DNA from: Azospirillum sp. B21
Lineage (GTDB): Bacteria > Pseudomonadota > Alphaproteobacteria > Azospirillales > Azospirillaceae
Length of the DNA stretch: 64,000 nt
Direction of reading: 5' to 3'
Assembly (NCBI RefSeq): GCF_008364825.1
Contig: NZ_VTTO01000008.1
Coordinates: 186,001 to 250,000 of the forward strand
The position numbers were made by a program, and so were the translations under genes. Of the stretch, positions 34,115 to 42,817 are shown piece by piece (positions within the stretch are counted from its first letter, which is position 1; every line of letters starts with the position of its first letter). The notes beneath the pieces are model-generated. The model saw only the letters and a program-made list of their open reading frames with translations. It ran no database searches and was not told the origin of the DNA.

Positions 34115-34854
34115 GGCCGGAGCTCCATCCGCTCGGCCACGGTGGCGAGCACGCTGCGGATCTCCGAGGCCGCCTCGCGCGCCGCACTGCCCGGCATCGC
34201 CCACACCGGGGCGCGGTCGCTGGCGGCGCGGGCATAAGCGTCGCGCTTGGCCACCAGGCCTGGAAACAGCAACTGACCGAGCTCGGCGGCCAGGCTCTCG
34301 AACAGCGCGCGCTCGCGCCGGCTCTTGCGGTCGAAGATTGAGGGCAGCAGCCCGAGGAACAGGGGCTCGGGCCGGCCGTAATGCCGCGCCACCCCCTTGA
34401 TCGCGCGCAACAGCTCGGCCACCCCCTGGAGCGAATAGTCGTTGATGCCGATCGGCGCCAGCACCGCGTCGGCCGCCAGGAGCGCGCCGAAGGTGCGGTT
34501 GGTCAGCGCCGGCGGGGTGTCGATCACGCAGACGTCGTAGTCAGCATCCATGGCGGCGAGGCTGTCGCGGAAGGTGGCGATGCAGGCGCGCTCCGCCCCC
34601 TCCACGCCGAGCAGGTCGCGGGTCGAGCGGGTGACGGTCAGGCGGCCGGCCTCCGGCACCCGGGTCGGGCGGACGAACAGTTCGACGCTGTCGACCCGGC
34701 CGAGATGCGCGCCCAAGGTGGCGGTCAGGTTGGCCTGCTGGTCGAGGTCGATCACCAGCGTGCGGAAGCGCTCGGCCAAGTACCAGCCGGCGTGGGCGGT
34801 GAGGCTGGTCTTGCCGACCCCGCCCTTCTCGTTCATCACGGCCAAGGTTTTCAT
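34111..34854 (-). CDS. parA: ParA-family partition ATPase
   Basis: 247 residues. The deviant Walker A MNEKGGVGKTSLTAHAGWYL, then LVIDLDQQANLT and the Walker B-like DYDVCVIDTPPALTNRTF, identify a ParA/MinD-type ATPase that positions plasmids or chromids on the nucleoid. There is no N-terminal helix-turn-helix, so it is the short form. A strong ribosome site (GAGGAGG, five bases before ATG) is present. It overlaps parB by ATGA, forming a classical parAB operon; the 500-base upstream region carries a hairpin and a near-palindrome that may be regulatory. Confidence 0.92.
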   Translation of the reverse strand: MKTLAVMNEKGGVGKTSLTAHAGWYLAERFRTLVIDLDQQANLTATLGAHLGRVDSVELFVRPTRVPEAGRLTVTRSTRDLLGVEGAERACIATFRDSLAAMDADYDVCVIDTPPALTNRTFGALLAADAVLAPIGINDYSLQGVAELLRAIKGVARHYGRPEPLFLGLLPSIFDRKSRRERALFESLAAELGQLLFPGLVAKRDAYARAASDRAPVWAMPGSAAREAASEIRSVLATVAERMELRP

Positions 34855-34882
34855 CGGACCTCCTCAAAGGGGGCTTGTCCGG

Positions 34883-34914
34883 CCGCGCGCTGCCCACAGG
34901 CCGAGAGCGCGCGG
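34883..34914. promoter_or_regulatory. 9-base inverted repeat in parA leader
   Basis: CCGCGCGCT and AGCGCGCGG form a perfect 9-bp stem with a 14-base loop, 29-60 bases upstream of parA. On the + strand it is followed by GGAGGGGTTTTTG (T run 34920-34924), so it could be a terminator for + strand transcription, or an operator for parAB. Confidence 0.4.
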
Positions 34915-35114
34915 AGGGGTTTTTGCAAATACGCTTCGATCGTCGGTGAAATGTCCGCCCGGCGTGCGTGACTACAAAGGCGACAGCCGTTCGCGCCACC
35001 CTTGCGCGAAAGAGTCTCGAAAAACTGGCTGCGGACCGCTTTTTGTCTCACCGCGGGACGTGTCCACGCGGCGATGATTTTCCCGTCTCCGCTGCATCAG
35101 CCCCACCCTCTATC

Positions 35115-35140
35115 GCTGGCGTTTTTATAAAAGCACCAGC
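35115..35140. repeat. 26-base near-palindrome with AT-rich centre
   Basis: The arms read GCTGGCGTTTTTA and TAAAAGCACCAGC; 11 of 13 position pairs are complementary, with the mismatches at the 6th and 8th bases of the left arm. The centre TTTTATAAAA is striking in this GC-rich DNA. It may be a protein binding site for partition, replication or the divergent conjugation genes. Confidence 0.5.
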
Positions 35141-35353
35141 CATTGCCCATCTCAGCCGCTTGTGCGCTCTTCCAAGGGAGGCCCACGGAATGATGAGGTG
35201 CCTATCCGCAAGGACCACTCGCTCCCGCTCCGCTTGCGCTGGTAAGACACCAGTGGCAGGCGGGACGCCTCGCGACACCGGCCGGCCGCGGCCGGTCGAC
35301 CGGGCCGGGCCGCCCTGTCGGCGCGCAGCACAGCGGAACGGCGGGGGCGAGGC

Positions 35354-35731
35354 TTGGCGACCGGGTTGCAGGAAGGCGAGATCAGGCAGGCCCTCCAGGA
35401 GGGCGGCCGCATCCGCAATGTTCTGGTTGTCACCAAAGGCATCGGCCGCGCGGTCGAGCATCTGGCATATCTGCGGGCGAGCTGGCGCCGCGATTTCCTG
35501 CCCTTGCGCACCTGGAACGACCGCGGCGACCGCACTTACCGCGACCTCGACCGCCTGCTCACCCTCATTCGGGTGGAGTTCGGCTTTGCCGGCTGCATTC
35601 CGGTTTACATCGCCGGCGACCCCGAGCTCGCCCGCTACAAGACGCTGGCCCGGGAGCTGCCGGTCGCCGGCGCGCTGCCGCCCCACTGCGACATCGATCT
35701 CCAGCGGCCCGAAGCGGCACCGCCGGGCTAG
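35354..35731 (+). CDS. Hypothetical protein upstream of virB1
   Basis: 125 residues from a TTG; the exact start is unsure. Not recognised. It has a mixed alpha/beta pattern with VLVVTKGIGRAVEHLAYLRA and LLTLIRVEFGFAGCIPVYIAG, hinting at a small Rossmann-like or regulatory fold. No membrane helix or signal peptide is seen. It ends 36 bases before virB1 on the same strand and probably belongs to the conjugation unit. Confidence 0.6.
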   Translation: MATGLQEGEIRQALQEGGRIRNVLVVTKGIGRAVEHLAYLRASWRRDFLPLRTWNDRGDRTYRDLDRLLTLIRVEFGFAGCIPVYIAGDPELARYKTLARELPVAGALPPHCDIDLQRPEAAPPG

Positions 35732-35767
35732 CCTCGTCCCCGCCGCTGCCGGCCGGGGAGGACGGCG

Positions 35768-36436
35768 ATGACCCTCTCCCTGGCGCTGTTCGCCCATCTG
35801 GCCGCCGCTTGCGGTCCTTGGGTGCATGTCGACACGTTGGCCGCCGTCGCCCAGGCCGAAAGCGGCCTCGACCCGCTGGCGATCGGCGACGCCACCGCCG
35901 GCCGTGCGCACCGCCCGCGCAGCCCCGCCGCCGCGGTGGCTCAAGCGACCGCACTCTTGCGCCGGGGCCATTCCCTCGACCTCGGCCTGCTGCAGCTGAA
36001 CAGCGCCACCCTGGCCCGGCTCGGGCTCGGCGTCGCCGACGCCTTCGAGCCCTGCCGCAACATCGCCGCCGGCGCGCGGGTGCTGGCCGGCGGTTTCGAC
36101 CCCCGGGGCAGTGAGGACGGCCAGCAGGCGCTGGTGCGGGCGCTGTCGCGCTACAACACCGGCTCACCCGAACGCGGCGTTGCCAACGGCTACGTCGCCC
36201 GCGTCCAGGCCGCCGCCGCCGCCGTGGTGCCGGCGATCCGGCTGGAGGGGACGGCGCGTCCTGATTCCGGCAGCCCGGCACCCCCGCCTCCCGCGACCGC
36301 CCCCCTGCCGGAGCCGCCGGCCTGGGACGTCTACGCGCGGGCTCGCCGCGACCGCGACCGCGCCCAGAGACCACCGCCGCCGCCGGTCGTACCGCAAACA
36401 CCGGCACCCCCGCCGGCACCGGAGGCCCGCCCCTGA
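35768..36436 (+). CDS. virB1: VirB1-type lytic transglycosylase
   Basis: 222 residues. The SLT-like core has the catalytic Glu in VAQAESGLDPLAIGD (about residue 31), then DLGLLQLNSATLARLG and ALSRYNTGSP, the usual order of VirB1 muramidases that open peptidoglycan for the type IV channel. A hydrophobic N-terminus (LSLALFAHLAAACG) may act as a signal. The C-terminal third is a Pro-rich linker. A good ribosome site (GGGGAGGA) precedes the ATG. Confidence 0.88.
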   Translation: MTLSLALFAHLAAACGPWVHVDTLAAVAQAESGLDPLAIGDATAGRAHRPRSPAAAVAQATALLRRGHSLDLGLLQLNSATLARLGLGVADAFEPCRNIAAGARVLAGGFDPRGSEDGQQALVRALSRYNTGSPERGVANGYVARVQAAAAAVVPAIRLEGTARPDSGSPAPPPPATAPLPEPPAWDVYARARRDRDRAQRPPPPPVVPQTPAPPPAPEARP

Positions 36437-36498
36437 CGACAGCCGGCACCGGCGTCCCGATTAGCCCCCAGCCCCAGTTTCCGAGGAGGCGTTCGTCC

Positions 36499-36879
36499 AT
36501 GGTCAACTCCCGCTCCCTGCCCGCCCGGCGGCCGGCCTCCGACGGTGTCGCCGTGCTCCCTCCCTCCGGTGTCCGCGCCGGCCGCACCACACCACCCCGC
36601 CTGACGGCGCTCGGCATCGGACTGCTGGTCGTGCTGGCCGCGGCCCCCGCCTTTGCCCAGGCGGCCGGCGGCGGCGGCGACCTCACCACCTTCCTGCAGA
36701 ACGTCGTCAACATCCTCACCGGCACCGCCGGCCGCCTGATCGCGGTGATCGCCATCTGCATCGTCGGCATCGGCGCGCTGATGGGGGCTCTCAGCCTGCG
36801 CACCGCCGGCGGCGTGCTGCTCGGCGTCATGCTGATCTTCTCCTCCGCCTGGATCGTCACCCAGATCGTCGGAGCCTGA
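36499..36879 (+). CDS. virB2: VirB2/TrbC-type major pilin
   Basis: 126 residues. A long leader with a hydrophobic segment (LTALGIGLLVVLAAAPAFAQ) ends in an AFAQ cleavage site near residue 54. The mature part of about 70 residues has two hydrophobic helices (LIAVIAICIVGIGALMGALS and GGVLLGVMLIFSSAWIVTQI) separated by a short polar loop, as in VirB2 pilins. Ribosome site GAGGAGG precedes the start. It builds the conjugative pilus. Confidence 0.88.
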   Translation: MVNSRSLPARRPASDGVAVLPPSGVRAGRTTPPRLTALGIGLLVVLAAAPAFAQAAGGGGDLTTFLQNVVNILTGTAGRLIAVIAICIVGIGALMGALSLRTAGGVLLGVMLIFSSAWIVTQIVGA

Positions 36880-36880
36880 C

Positions 36881-37219
36881 ATGGACGGCCAAGCTCTCGC
36901 CGAAGACCCCTTGTTTCTCGCCTGCACCCGACCGGCGATGTGGCGCGGCGTGCCCTTGGAGGCGGTGGCGGTCAACGGCATGGCCACCGGCATCGTCTTC
37001 GTGTTGGCCGGCAACCCGGCCTACCTGCTGATCGGCGTCGTCCTCCACCATGCCCTGCGGGCACTGGTGGCCCGCGACGCCCATCTGTTCGGCACGCTGC
37101 GGCTGTGGGCCGACACCAAGGCGCGCGCCCGCAACACGGGCCATTGGGGCGGCTCCTCGGTCAGCCCGCTGCCGCTCGGTCCCGCCCGCAGCGCCTGGGA
37201 GATCCGCATCCATGCCTGA
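36881..37219 (+). CDS. virB3: VirB3 family inner-membrane protein
   Basis: 112 residues. The opening DPLFLACTRPAMWRGVPLEA is typical of VirB3, followed by hydrophobic segments VNGMATGIVFVLAGNPAYLL and IGVVLHHALRALVA. It starts one base after virB2 and overlaps virB4 by eight bases. VirB3 works with VirB4 in pilus assembly. Confidence 0.88.
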   Translation: MDGQALAEDPLFLACTRPAMWRGVPLEAVAVNGMATGIVFVLAGNPAYLLIGVVLHHALRALVARDAHLFGTLRLWADTKARARNTGHWGGSSVSPLPLGPARSAWEIRIHA

Positions 37220-39599
37220 CACCGCGCTGTGGGCGCGCGAGCGCGACCCCGACACCTATGTGCCCTATCTCGGCCACGCCGCCGCCGGCACGCTGTTGCT
37301 CGACGACGGTTCGCTGCTCGCCATGATCGAGCTCGCCGGCGCCGGCTTCGAGACGGCGGCGGCCGAGGAGGTCAATGCCCGCCACGGCCGGCGCAACCTT
37401 CTGCTGCGCAACATCGCGTCCGACCGCCTGGTGCTGGCCACCCACACCGTCCGCACGCTGGACGACGGCTCGGGCTATCCCGCCGCCGCTTGCGCGACCG
37501 CCTTCGCCCGCGATCTTGACGCCGCCTACCGGGCGCGCCTGCTGGTGGGCCGGCTGTTCCGCAACCGGCTCTACCTGTCGGTGCTGCTGCGCCCGCCCGG
37601 GGCCGGCGAGCGCAGCCGGCTGGCCGGCCTCTTTGCCCGGCGCCGGCGCGGTGACCTCGCTCGCCCGGCCGGCCCGGCCACGCTGGAGGCGCTCGACGCC
37701 GTCGTCGCCACCCTGCTGGCCGAACTCGACGACCATGCCCCGCGGCGGCTGGGCTTGCGCGAGGGCAAGGGCGTGCTGTTCTCCGAGCCGGCCGAGGCCT
37801 TGCGGCTGATCCTGACCGGGCAGACGCTGCCGGTGCCGTTGGTCACCGGCCATCTTGGCGGGGCGATCTACACCGACCGCGTCATCGTCGGCCGCGAGGC
37901 GATCGAAATCCGCGGCCCCGGCGGCTCCAGCTATGCCGCCGCCTTCGGCCTGCGCGAATATCCCGCCACCAGCTGGCCCGGCATGTTCGACGCGGTGCTG
38001 GCCGCTCCCTACCGCTGCGTGCTGACCCAGAGCTTCGGCTTTCTGCCCAAGCAGGCGGCCCAGGCCGTGCTGACCCGCAAGCAGAACCAGATGGTGACGG
38101 CGCAAGACAAGGCGGCCAGCCAGACCGCGGCGCTCAGCGAGGCGGCCGACCTGCTGGCCTCCAACGCCTTTGTCATGGGCGACCACCATTTGAGCCTGGT
38201 CACCGTCGCCGACAGCCTGGAGGGCCTGCGCGAGGTCGCCGCCCGCGCCCGGCGCGATCTCGCCGAGAGCGGGGCGGTGGTGGCACGCGAGGATCTGGCG
38301 CTGGAGGCGGCCTACTGGGCGCAGCTGCCGGGAAACTTGCGGCTGCGCACCCGCCCCGGGGCCATCAGCTCGCGCAACTTCGCCGCCATGGCCAGCCTGC
38401 ACAACCACCCGGCCGGGGCGGCGCAGGGCCATTGGGGCGAGCCGCTGACCCTGCTGCGCACCAGCGGCGGTACCGCCTACCGCTTCCACCTGCATGCCCC
38501 CACCGGGACGGTGAGCGACCTCGGCAACGTTTTCGTCGCCGGCCCGGCCGGCTCGGGCAAGACGACGCTGATGCTGTTCCTGGCCGCACTGGCCGGGCGC
38601 CAAGGCGCCCAGGTGGTGTTCTTCGACAAGGACCGCGGCGGCGAGATCCTGGCCCGCGCCGTTGGCGGCACCTACCTCGTCCTGCCGGCCGGCGCCCCGT
38701 CGGGCTTGGCGCCGCTGAAAGCCCTCACCGGCTCCCCCGCCGACATCGCCTTCCTCAAGAGCCTGCTGGCGCCGCTGATCGGCGAGCCGGGCGCCGGGCT
38801 TGCCCCGGAGACCGAGCGGCGGCTGGAGCTGGGCTTGCGCGCCGTGCTGGCGCTGCCCCCCGAGGCCCGCTCGCTGGGCGAGCTGCGCGCCTTTCTCGGC
38901 CAGGGCGAGGCCGGCGGGCCGGGCGCCCGGCTGGACCGCTGGTGCCGCGGCGGCGCGCTCGGCTGGGTGCTCGACAACGAGGCCGACGCGCTGGCGCTCG
39001 AGGCGCCGTTCCTCGGCTTCGACGTCACGGCCTTGCTCGACGACCCCGTCGCCCGCGGCCCGGTGCTGGCCTACCTGTTCCACCGGGTGGAGCGCCTGCT
39101 CGACGGCCGGCGGCTGGTTCTGATGATCGACGAGTTCTGGAAGGCTCTGCTCGACCCCGGCTTCCGCGAGCTGGTGAACGACAAGCTGAAGACCATCCGC
39201 AAGCTGAACGGGCTGGTGGTGCTCGGCACCCAGTCGCCGGCCGATGCGCTGAAAAGCCCGATCGCCCATTCGATCATCGAGCAGTGCCCGACGCAGATCC
39301 TGATGCCGAACCCGCGCGCCGATGCCGCCGACTACCAGGGCGGGCTGAAGCTGACCGGCCCGGAGTTCCAGGCGGTGCGCGAGGATCTCACCGTCGGCGG
39401 CCGGCGCTTCCTGCTGAAGCAGGGCACGGCGTCGGTCGCCTGCGAACTCGATCTCGGCGGGCTCGACGATCTGGTGGCGGTGCTGTCGGCGCGTGCCGGC
39501 ACGGTGCGGCTGATGGAGCAGCTGATCGCCGAGCATGGCGCCAAGCCCGACGCCTGGCTGCCGCAGTTCCGTCGGCAGTGGCGCGGCGCCCTCACATGA
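37212..39599 (+). CDS. virB4: VirB4 conjugation ATPase
   Basis: 795 residues from the ATG overlapping virB3. An N-terminal CagE/VirB4 domain (residues about 1-400) precedes the ATPase: Walker A GPAGSGKTT at 444-452, Walker B LVLMIDEFWKAL with Asp640-Glu641, and LVVLGTQSPADALKSPI with IIEQCPTQILMPNPRA, diagnostic of VirB4. It powers pilus biogenesis and substrate transfer at the inner membrane. Length is normal for the family. Confidence 0.95.
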   Translation: MPDTALWARERDPDTYVPYLGHAAAGTLLLDDGSLLAMIELAGAGFETAAAEEVNARHGRRNLLLRNIASDRLVLATHTVRTLDDGSGYPAAACATAFARDLDAAYRARLLVGRLFRNRLYLSVLLRPPGAGERSRLAGLFARRRRGDLARPAGPATLEALDAVVATLLAELDDHAPRRLGLREGKGVLFSEPAEALRLILTGQTLPVPLVTGHLGGAIYTDRVIVGREAIEIRGPGGSSYAAAFGLREYPATSWPGMFDAVLAAPYRCVLTQSFGFLPKQAAQAVLTRKQNQMVTAQDKAASQTAALSEAADLLASNAFVMGDHHLSLVTVADSLEGLREVAARARRDLAESGAVVAREDLALEAAYWAQLPGNLRLRTRPGAISSRNFAAMASLHNHPAGAAQGHWGEPLTLLRTSGGTAYRFHLHAPTGTVSDLGNVFVAGPAGSGKTTLMLFLAALAGRQGAQVVFFDKDRGGEILARAVGGTYLVLPAGAPSGLAPLKALTGSPADIAFLKSLLAPLIGEPGAGLAPETERRLELGLRAVLALPPEARSLGELRAFLGQGEAGGPGARLDRWCRGGALGWVLDNEADALALEAPFLGFDVTALLDDPVARGPVLAYLFHRVERLLDGRRLVLMIDEFWKALLDPGFRELVNDKLKTIRKLNGLVVLGTQSPADALKSPIAHSIIEQCPTQILMPNPRADAADYQGGLKLTGPEFQAVREDLTVGGRRFLLKQGTASVACELDLGGLDDLVAVLSARAGTVRLMEQLIAEHGAKPDAWLPQFRRQWRGALT

Positions 39600-39630
39600 C
39601 ACCGCCCTCACCAAGGATGGAGATCCGGCG

Positions 39631-40365
39631 ATGACCAGGACCATTCACACCGTGCAGGCCCTGCCCTGTCTTCTGGCGCTCGCCGCCCTGAGCGCGGCGG
39701 CCCCGCCCGCCCTGGCCCAGCTGACGGTGATCGACCCGGCCAACCTCGCCCAGGCGGTCCAGCAGGTCCAGCAGATGGCCCAGCAGCTCCAGGCGATGCA
39801 GCAGCAATACCAGCAGCTCCAGCAGACCTACCAGGCGATCGCCCATGCGCCCTCGGACGCGCTGACCGAGCTCGGCCGCCAGCTCGACGTCGAGGCGTTG
39901 CGCAACACCCTGCCGGCGCAGAGCGGCGAGTTGGGCGCGGTGATGACCGGCACCGCGCTCGGTCCGGGCGGCTTCGGCAATGCAGCGCAGGGCAATCTGG
40001 AGCGCAACCGCGTCTATGCGCCGTCCGGCGGCGACTTCCAGGCGCAGGAGATGCAGCGCAGCGCCACCAGCATCGCCGGGGCGCAGGCGATGGCGAGCGG
40101 GCTCTACCAATCGGCGTCCAGCCGGATCGCCGCCTTGCGGGCAATCGAGGGCCAGCTTGCCGCCGCCGGGGACGCCAAGGCGGTGGCCGACCTCGCCGCC
40201 CGCCTCGCTGCCGAGCAGGCCTACATCCAGGCCCAGCAGGTGCAGGCGCAATCGTTGGTGCTGTGGCAGCAGGCGCAGATGCGCAACCAGGACCAGCGCG
40301 AGCAGGAACGGCGCCGGCAATCGATCGACGCGCTGATCGACCAGGCCAAGGCGCGGGGAGGCTGA
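39631..40365 (+). CDS. virB5: VirB5-type minor pilin
   Basis: 244 residues. Sec signal (LPCLLALAALSAAAPPALAQ), then a helical, Gln-rich protein with coiled-coil character (VQQVQQMAQQLQAMQQQYQQ), typical of VirB5/TrbJ-like pilus-tip proteins. The Gly-rich mid-part (TGTALGPGGFGNAAQGNLE) resembles the P-type VirB5 family. It starts 31 bases after virB4. Confidence 0.85.
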   Translation: MTRTIHTVQALPCLLALAALSAAAPPALAQLTVIDPANLAQAVQQVQQMAQQLQAMQQQYQQLQQTYQAIAHAPSDALTELGRQLDVEALRNTLPAQSGELGAVMTGTALGPGGFGNAAQGNLERNRVYAPSGGDFQAQEMQRSATSIAGAQAMASGLYQSASSRIAALRAIEGQLAAAGDAKAVADLAARLAAEQAYIQAQQVQAQSLVLWQQAQMRNQDQREQERRRQSIDALIDQAKARGG

Positions 40366-40368
40366 GCG

Positions 40369-40779
40369 ATGACCAGGACACCATCCAGCCGGCGGGCTCT
40401 GCCCGCCTGTCTCGCCCTGGCACTCGCCGCCGGGCCGGCGGTGGCGCAAGGCTCCCCGGCCGCGGAACCGCGTACCGTGAGCTGGTACGCCGACCACCCG
40501 CAGGCCCGCGCGCAAGTCCAGCTCGCCTGCTTCGACGATCCCGGCCGGCTGGGCCGTGACCCTGACTGCGTCAACGCCCAGCAGGCGAGCGTCGAGGTGG
40601 CGCTCCGCGAGGCGCGGTCGCGCACCGGAACCATGGACCCCAACGATCCGGCCTTTTGGTCAAACGATCCGCAAACCCGGCGGGGCAAACTCATCATGTG
40701 CCGGCGGACCCCTAATCTTGACCACTGCGACGCCGCCAAACGCTCGTTGCTCATCGAAGCTGGGAAAATTCAGAGGTGA
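40369..40779 (+). CDS. EexN-like entry-exclusion protein with two tandem motif copies
   Basis: 136 residues with a Sec signal (LPACLALALAAGPAVAQ) but no lipobox Cys, unlike EexN lipoproteins. The mature part contains an EexN-type motif (VSWYADHPQARAQVQLACFD then DPDCVNAQQA). It is followed by a weaker second copy (AFWSNDPQTRRGKLIMCR then LDHCDAAKRS), with the same spacing of W/F, HP/DP, R, C and C. Its place between virB5 and virB6 is where entry-exclusion genes of VirB-type plasmids sit. Such proteins block redundant conjugation. Assignment by motif and position. Confidence 0.65.
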   Translation: MTRTPSSRRALPACLALALAAGPAVAQGSPAAEPRTVSWYADHPQARAQVQLACFDDPGRLGRDPDCVNAQQASVEVALREARSRTGTMDPNDPAFWSNDPQTRRGKLIMCRRTPNLDHCDAAKRSLLIEAGKIQR

Positions 40780-40785
40780 TCCTCA

Positions 40786-41913
40786 ATGGGCGACATCCAA
40801 TGGCAGATTTTCGCCTACATCGTCTCCCAGGTGGAGACCCCGCTGGTGGCTGCGGTCGCCGATGTGCTGACTGCCTTCTTGACCTTTGTCGTCACACCAT
40901 TGCGACTGACACTGGTGCTCTACATCGCCCTCACAGGCCTGCTCGTCCTGCGCGGCGAGGTGACTGAGACCGGCGCCGTACTATTTGGCCGCTTGCTCAA
41001 GATGATCTTGGTCGTCTGGCTCGTCACCGGAGCTGGGGTATATCAGCAGTACGTCTACGATCTATTTTTCGTCATGCTGCCAAATGGTCTCGCGGGTGCG
41101 CTGACCTCGTCGGGGTCGGTCAGCGCCGTCAGCGCGGAAAGTTTCGATCAGGTTTGGTTGAAAGCATGGCGGGCCGGTCTTGAGGTATGGCGCACGCTCG
41201 GCTGGAGCGACATCGCCGAAAAAGCCGTCGTCGTCCTGTTCTGGGGTGTCGCCATCCTGTCCACCGGCTTCTGCTTCGCCATCTGGCTGATCTCGCGGGT
41301 GATCCTGGCGCTCTACATCGCGCTCGGGCCGCTGCTCGTCCCTCTGGTGCTGTTCGCCGCCACCCGCGCCATCTTCGAGCGCTGGATCGGCTCGCTGATC
41401 TCCTGCGTCATCCTGCAGGTCACCACCATCGTGCTGTTGTACATCGTGCTTGGTGTGGAGCAGCAGGTCGTCGGTCGGATCGTTGTGATGGGTTCGGTGG
41501 ACCCGATGGTGATGCTCCAGGTGCTGCTCGCCGGGATGATCTTCTTCGCCGTCGCCGCCTATGTCGCCTTCCAGCTGCCCGCCTTCGCCGCCTCGCTGTC
41601 CGGCGGCCTGGCCTTCCACACCGGCGCGCTCGCCCGCGCCGCCCAGGGTGCCGTCGGCTCCACCGGCCACAGCCGGGTGGATGCCCAGGGCAACAGCCAC
41701 CGGACCGGCCGCTCCGGCGCACTCGGCGCGCTGCACCTCGCCGGCTCGGCCGGCTGGCGGGCCGCCGCTGGCGCCGGCCGGCGGGCCGCCACACGCTCCG
41801 CTCCGCCGGCCGGCCGGCGGGTCCCTTTCCGACCGCGGTGCGCCGCTCTGAGCCCCCGTGCCCGCACCCGCACGCCCTTCCACACGCCCACGCCACCGGC
41901 GCCGTGCCCCTAG
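40786..41913 (+). CDS. virB6: VirB6 polytopic membrane protein
   Basis: 375 residues with at least six membrane helices (for example LTLVLYIALTGLLVLRG, MILVVWLVTGAGVYQQ, VVVLFWGVAILSTGFCFAIW, LLAGMIFFAVAAYVAFQLP), matching the TrbL/VirB6 channel component. After about residue 290 the sequence changes to an Ala/Arg-rich low-complexity tail. The first about 400 bases have clearly lower G+C and different codon use from the rest of the gene and its neighbours. Confidence 0.88.
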   Translation: MGDIQWQIFAYIVSQVETPLVAAVADVLTAFLTFVVTPLRLTLVLYIALTGLLVLRGEVTETGAVLFGRLLKMILVVWLVTGAGVYQQYVYDLFFVMLPNGLAGALTSSGSVSAVSAESFDQVWLKAWRAGLEVWRTLGWSDIAEKAVVVLFWGVAILSTGFCFAIWLISRVILALYIALGPLLVPLVLFAATRAIFERWIGSLISCVILQVTTIVLLYIVLGVEQQVVGRIVVMGSVDPMVMLQVLLAGMIFFAVAAYVAFQLPAFAASLSGGLAFHTGALARAAQGAVGSTGHSRVDAQGNSHRTGRSGALGALHLAGSAGWRAAAGAGRRAATRSAPPAGRRVPFRPRCAALSPRARTRTPFHTPTPPAPCP

Positions 41914-41933
41914 CCTTGAGGAACCGCCGCACC

Positions 41934-42098
41934 ATGACGAAGCATCTTGCCTGCGTCCTCCTTTTCGCTCTCTCAGCCTGTGCCGGCCAGCCGGGGGCGC
42001 CCGAGCCTTCAGGCCCCTACCGCGCGCTCAACCCCGGCCGCTGGACGCCCGATGTCGGCGACCTGCAGCCTGCCCTGCCGGAGGCGGCCGCCCGATGA
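41934..42098 (+). CDS. virB7: VirB7-type lipoprotein
   Basis: 54 residues: MTKHLACVLLFALSACAGQP has a lipobox LSAC (Cys16). It lies between virB6 and virB8 and overlaps virB8 by ATGA. VirB7 lipoproteins stabilise VirB9 in the outer-membrane core. The small size, signal and position give good support. Confidence 0.8.
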   Translation: MTKHLACVLLFALSACAGQPGAPEPSGPYRALNPGRWTPDVGDLQPALPEAAAR

Positions 42099-42817
42099 CC
42101 GCCCCCGCCCCGCCCCCCGACGCCTTCCTCGCCCGTCCGGTCGCCGCCGATCCAGCAATGCTCGACGCCTATTTCGCCCAGGTCGCCAGCTACGAGGCCG
42201 ACCGCCTGCGCAGCCACCGGCGCACGGCGCGGGCCGGTGTGGCGATCGGCGCCGCCGGCGCCCTGGTCGGGCTGGCCGGGGCGCTGGCCGTCGCCGCGCT
42301 GACCCCGCTGAAAAGCGTGGTGCCGCTGGTCTTCCGCGTCGACAACGCCACCGGTGCGGTGGAGCGCGTCTACGACCTGCAGGGCGGACCGCTGGCGGCC
42401 ACCGAGGCCGAGCGGCGCTATTTCCTCTGGCAGTATGTCCGCCTGCGCCAGGGCTACAGCGCCGCCGAGGCGCCCGCCAACTTCGAGGCCGTGGCCCTCT
42501 TGTCGGCGCCGCCGGTCCAGGCCGAGTATGCCGCCGAGTTCCGCGGCTCCAACCCGGCGAGCCCGCAGGTGCTGCTGGGGCGCGACGGCACGGCGACGCT
42601 GCGCTGGGTTTCCACCAGCTTTCTCGGACCGAAGCTGGCCCAGCTCCGCTTCGTCCAGCACGAGCGCAAGGGCGATGTCGCGCTGCCGGTCCGGCGCATG
42701 GTCGCCACCATCGGCTTCGACATCGTCCCCGGTCCGGTCAGCGCCTCGGCGATCAACGTCAACCCGCTGGGATTCGTCGTCACCAGCTACCGCGCCGACG
42801 TGGAGGCCACGCCATGA
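42095..42817 (+). CDS. virB8: VirB8 inner-membrane assembly protein
   Basis: 240 residues. One N-terminal membrane helix (about 48-70, AGVAIGAAGALVGLAGALAV) and a periplasmic domain of NTF2-like fold with the VirB8 marks VPLVFRVDNATGAVERVYDL, YFLWQYVRLRQGYSAAEAPA and NPLGFVVTSYRADVE. It nucleates assembly of the secretion channel. The ATG overlaps the virB7 stop; it overlaps virB9 by four bases. Confidence 0.92.
   Translation: MTAPAPPPDAFLARPVAADPAMLDAYFAQVASYEADRLRSHRRTARAGVAIGAAGALVGLAGALAVAALTPLKSVVPLVFRVDNATGAVERVYDLQGGPLAATEAERRYFLWQYVRLRQGYSAAEAPANFEAVALLSAPPVQAEYAAEFRGSNPASPQVLLGRDGTATLRWVSTSFLGPKLAQLRFVQHERKGDVALPVRRMVATIGFDIVPGPVSASAINVNPLGFVVTSYRADVEATP

Larger units (their letters stand above)
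34855..35353. other. Non-coding region upstream of parA with palindromes
   Basis: About 500 bases with no convincing gene on either strand. It contains the parA leader hairpin (34883-34914) and a 26-base near-palindrome with an AT-rich centre (35115-35140). It is a candidate for par regulation, a centromere or an origin element. Confidence 0.5.

Noticed and set aside
35048..35971. Minus-strand frame overlapping the gene at 35354 and virB1
   Set aside because: Two same-strand conjugation genes with better features occupy the other strand.
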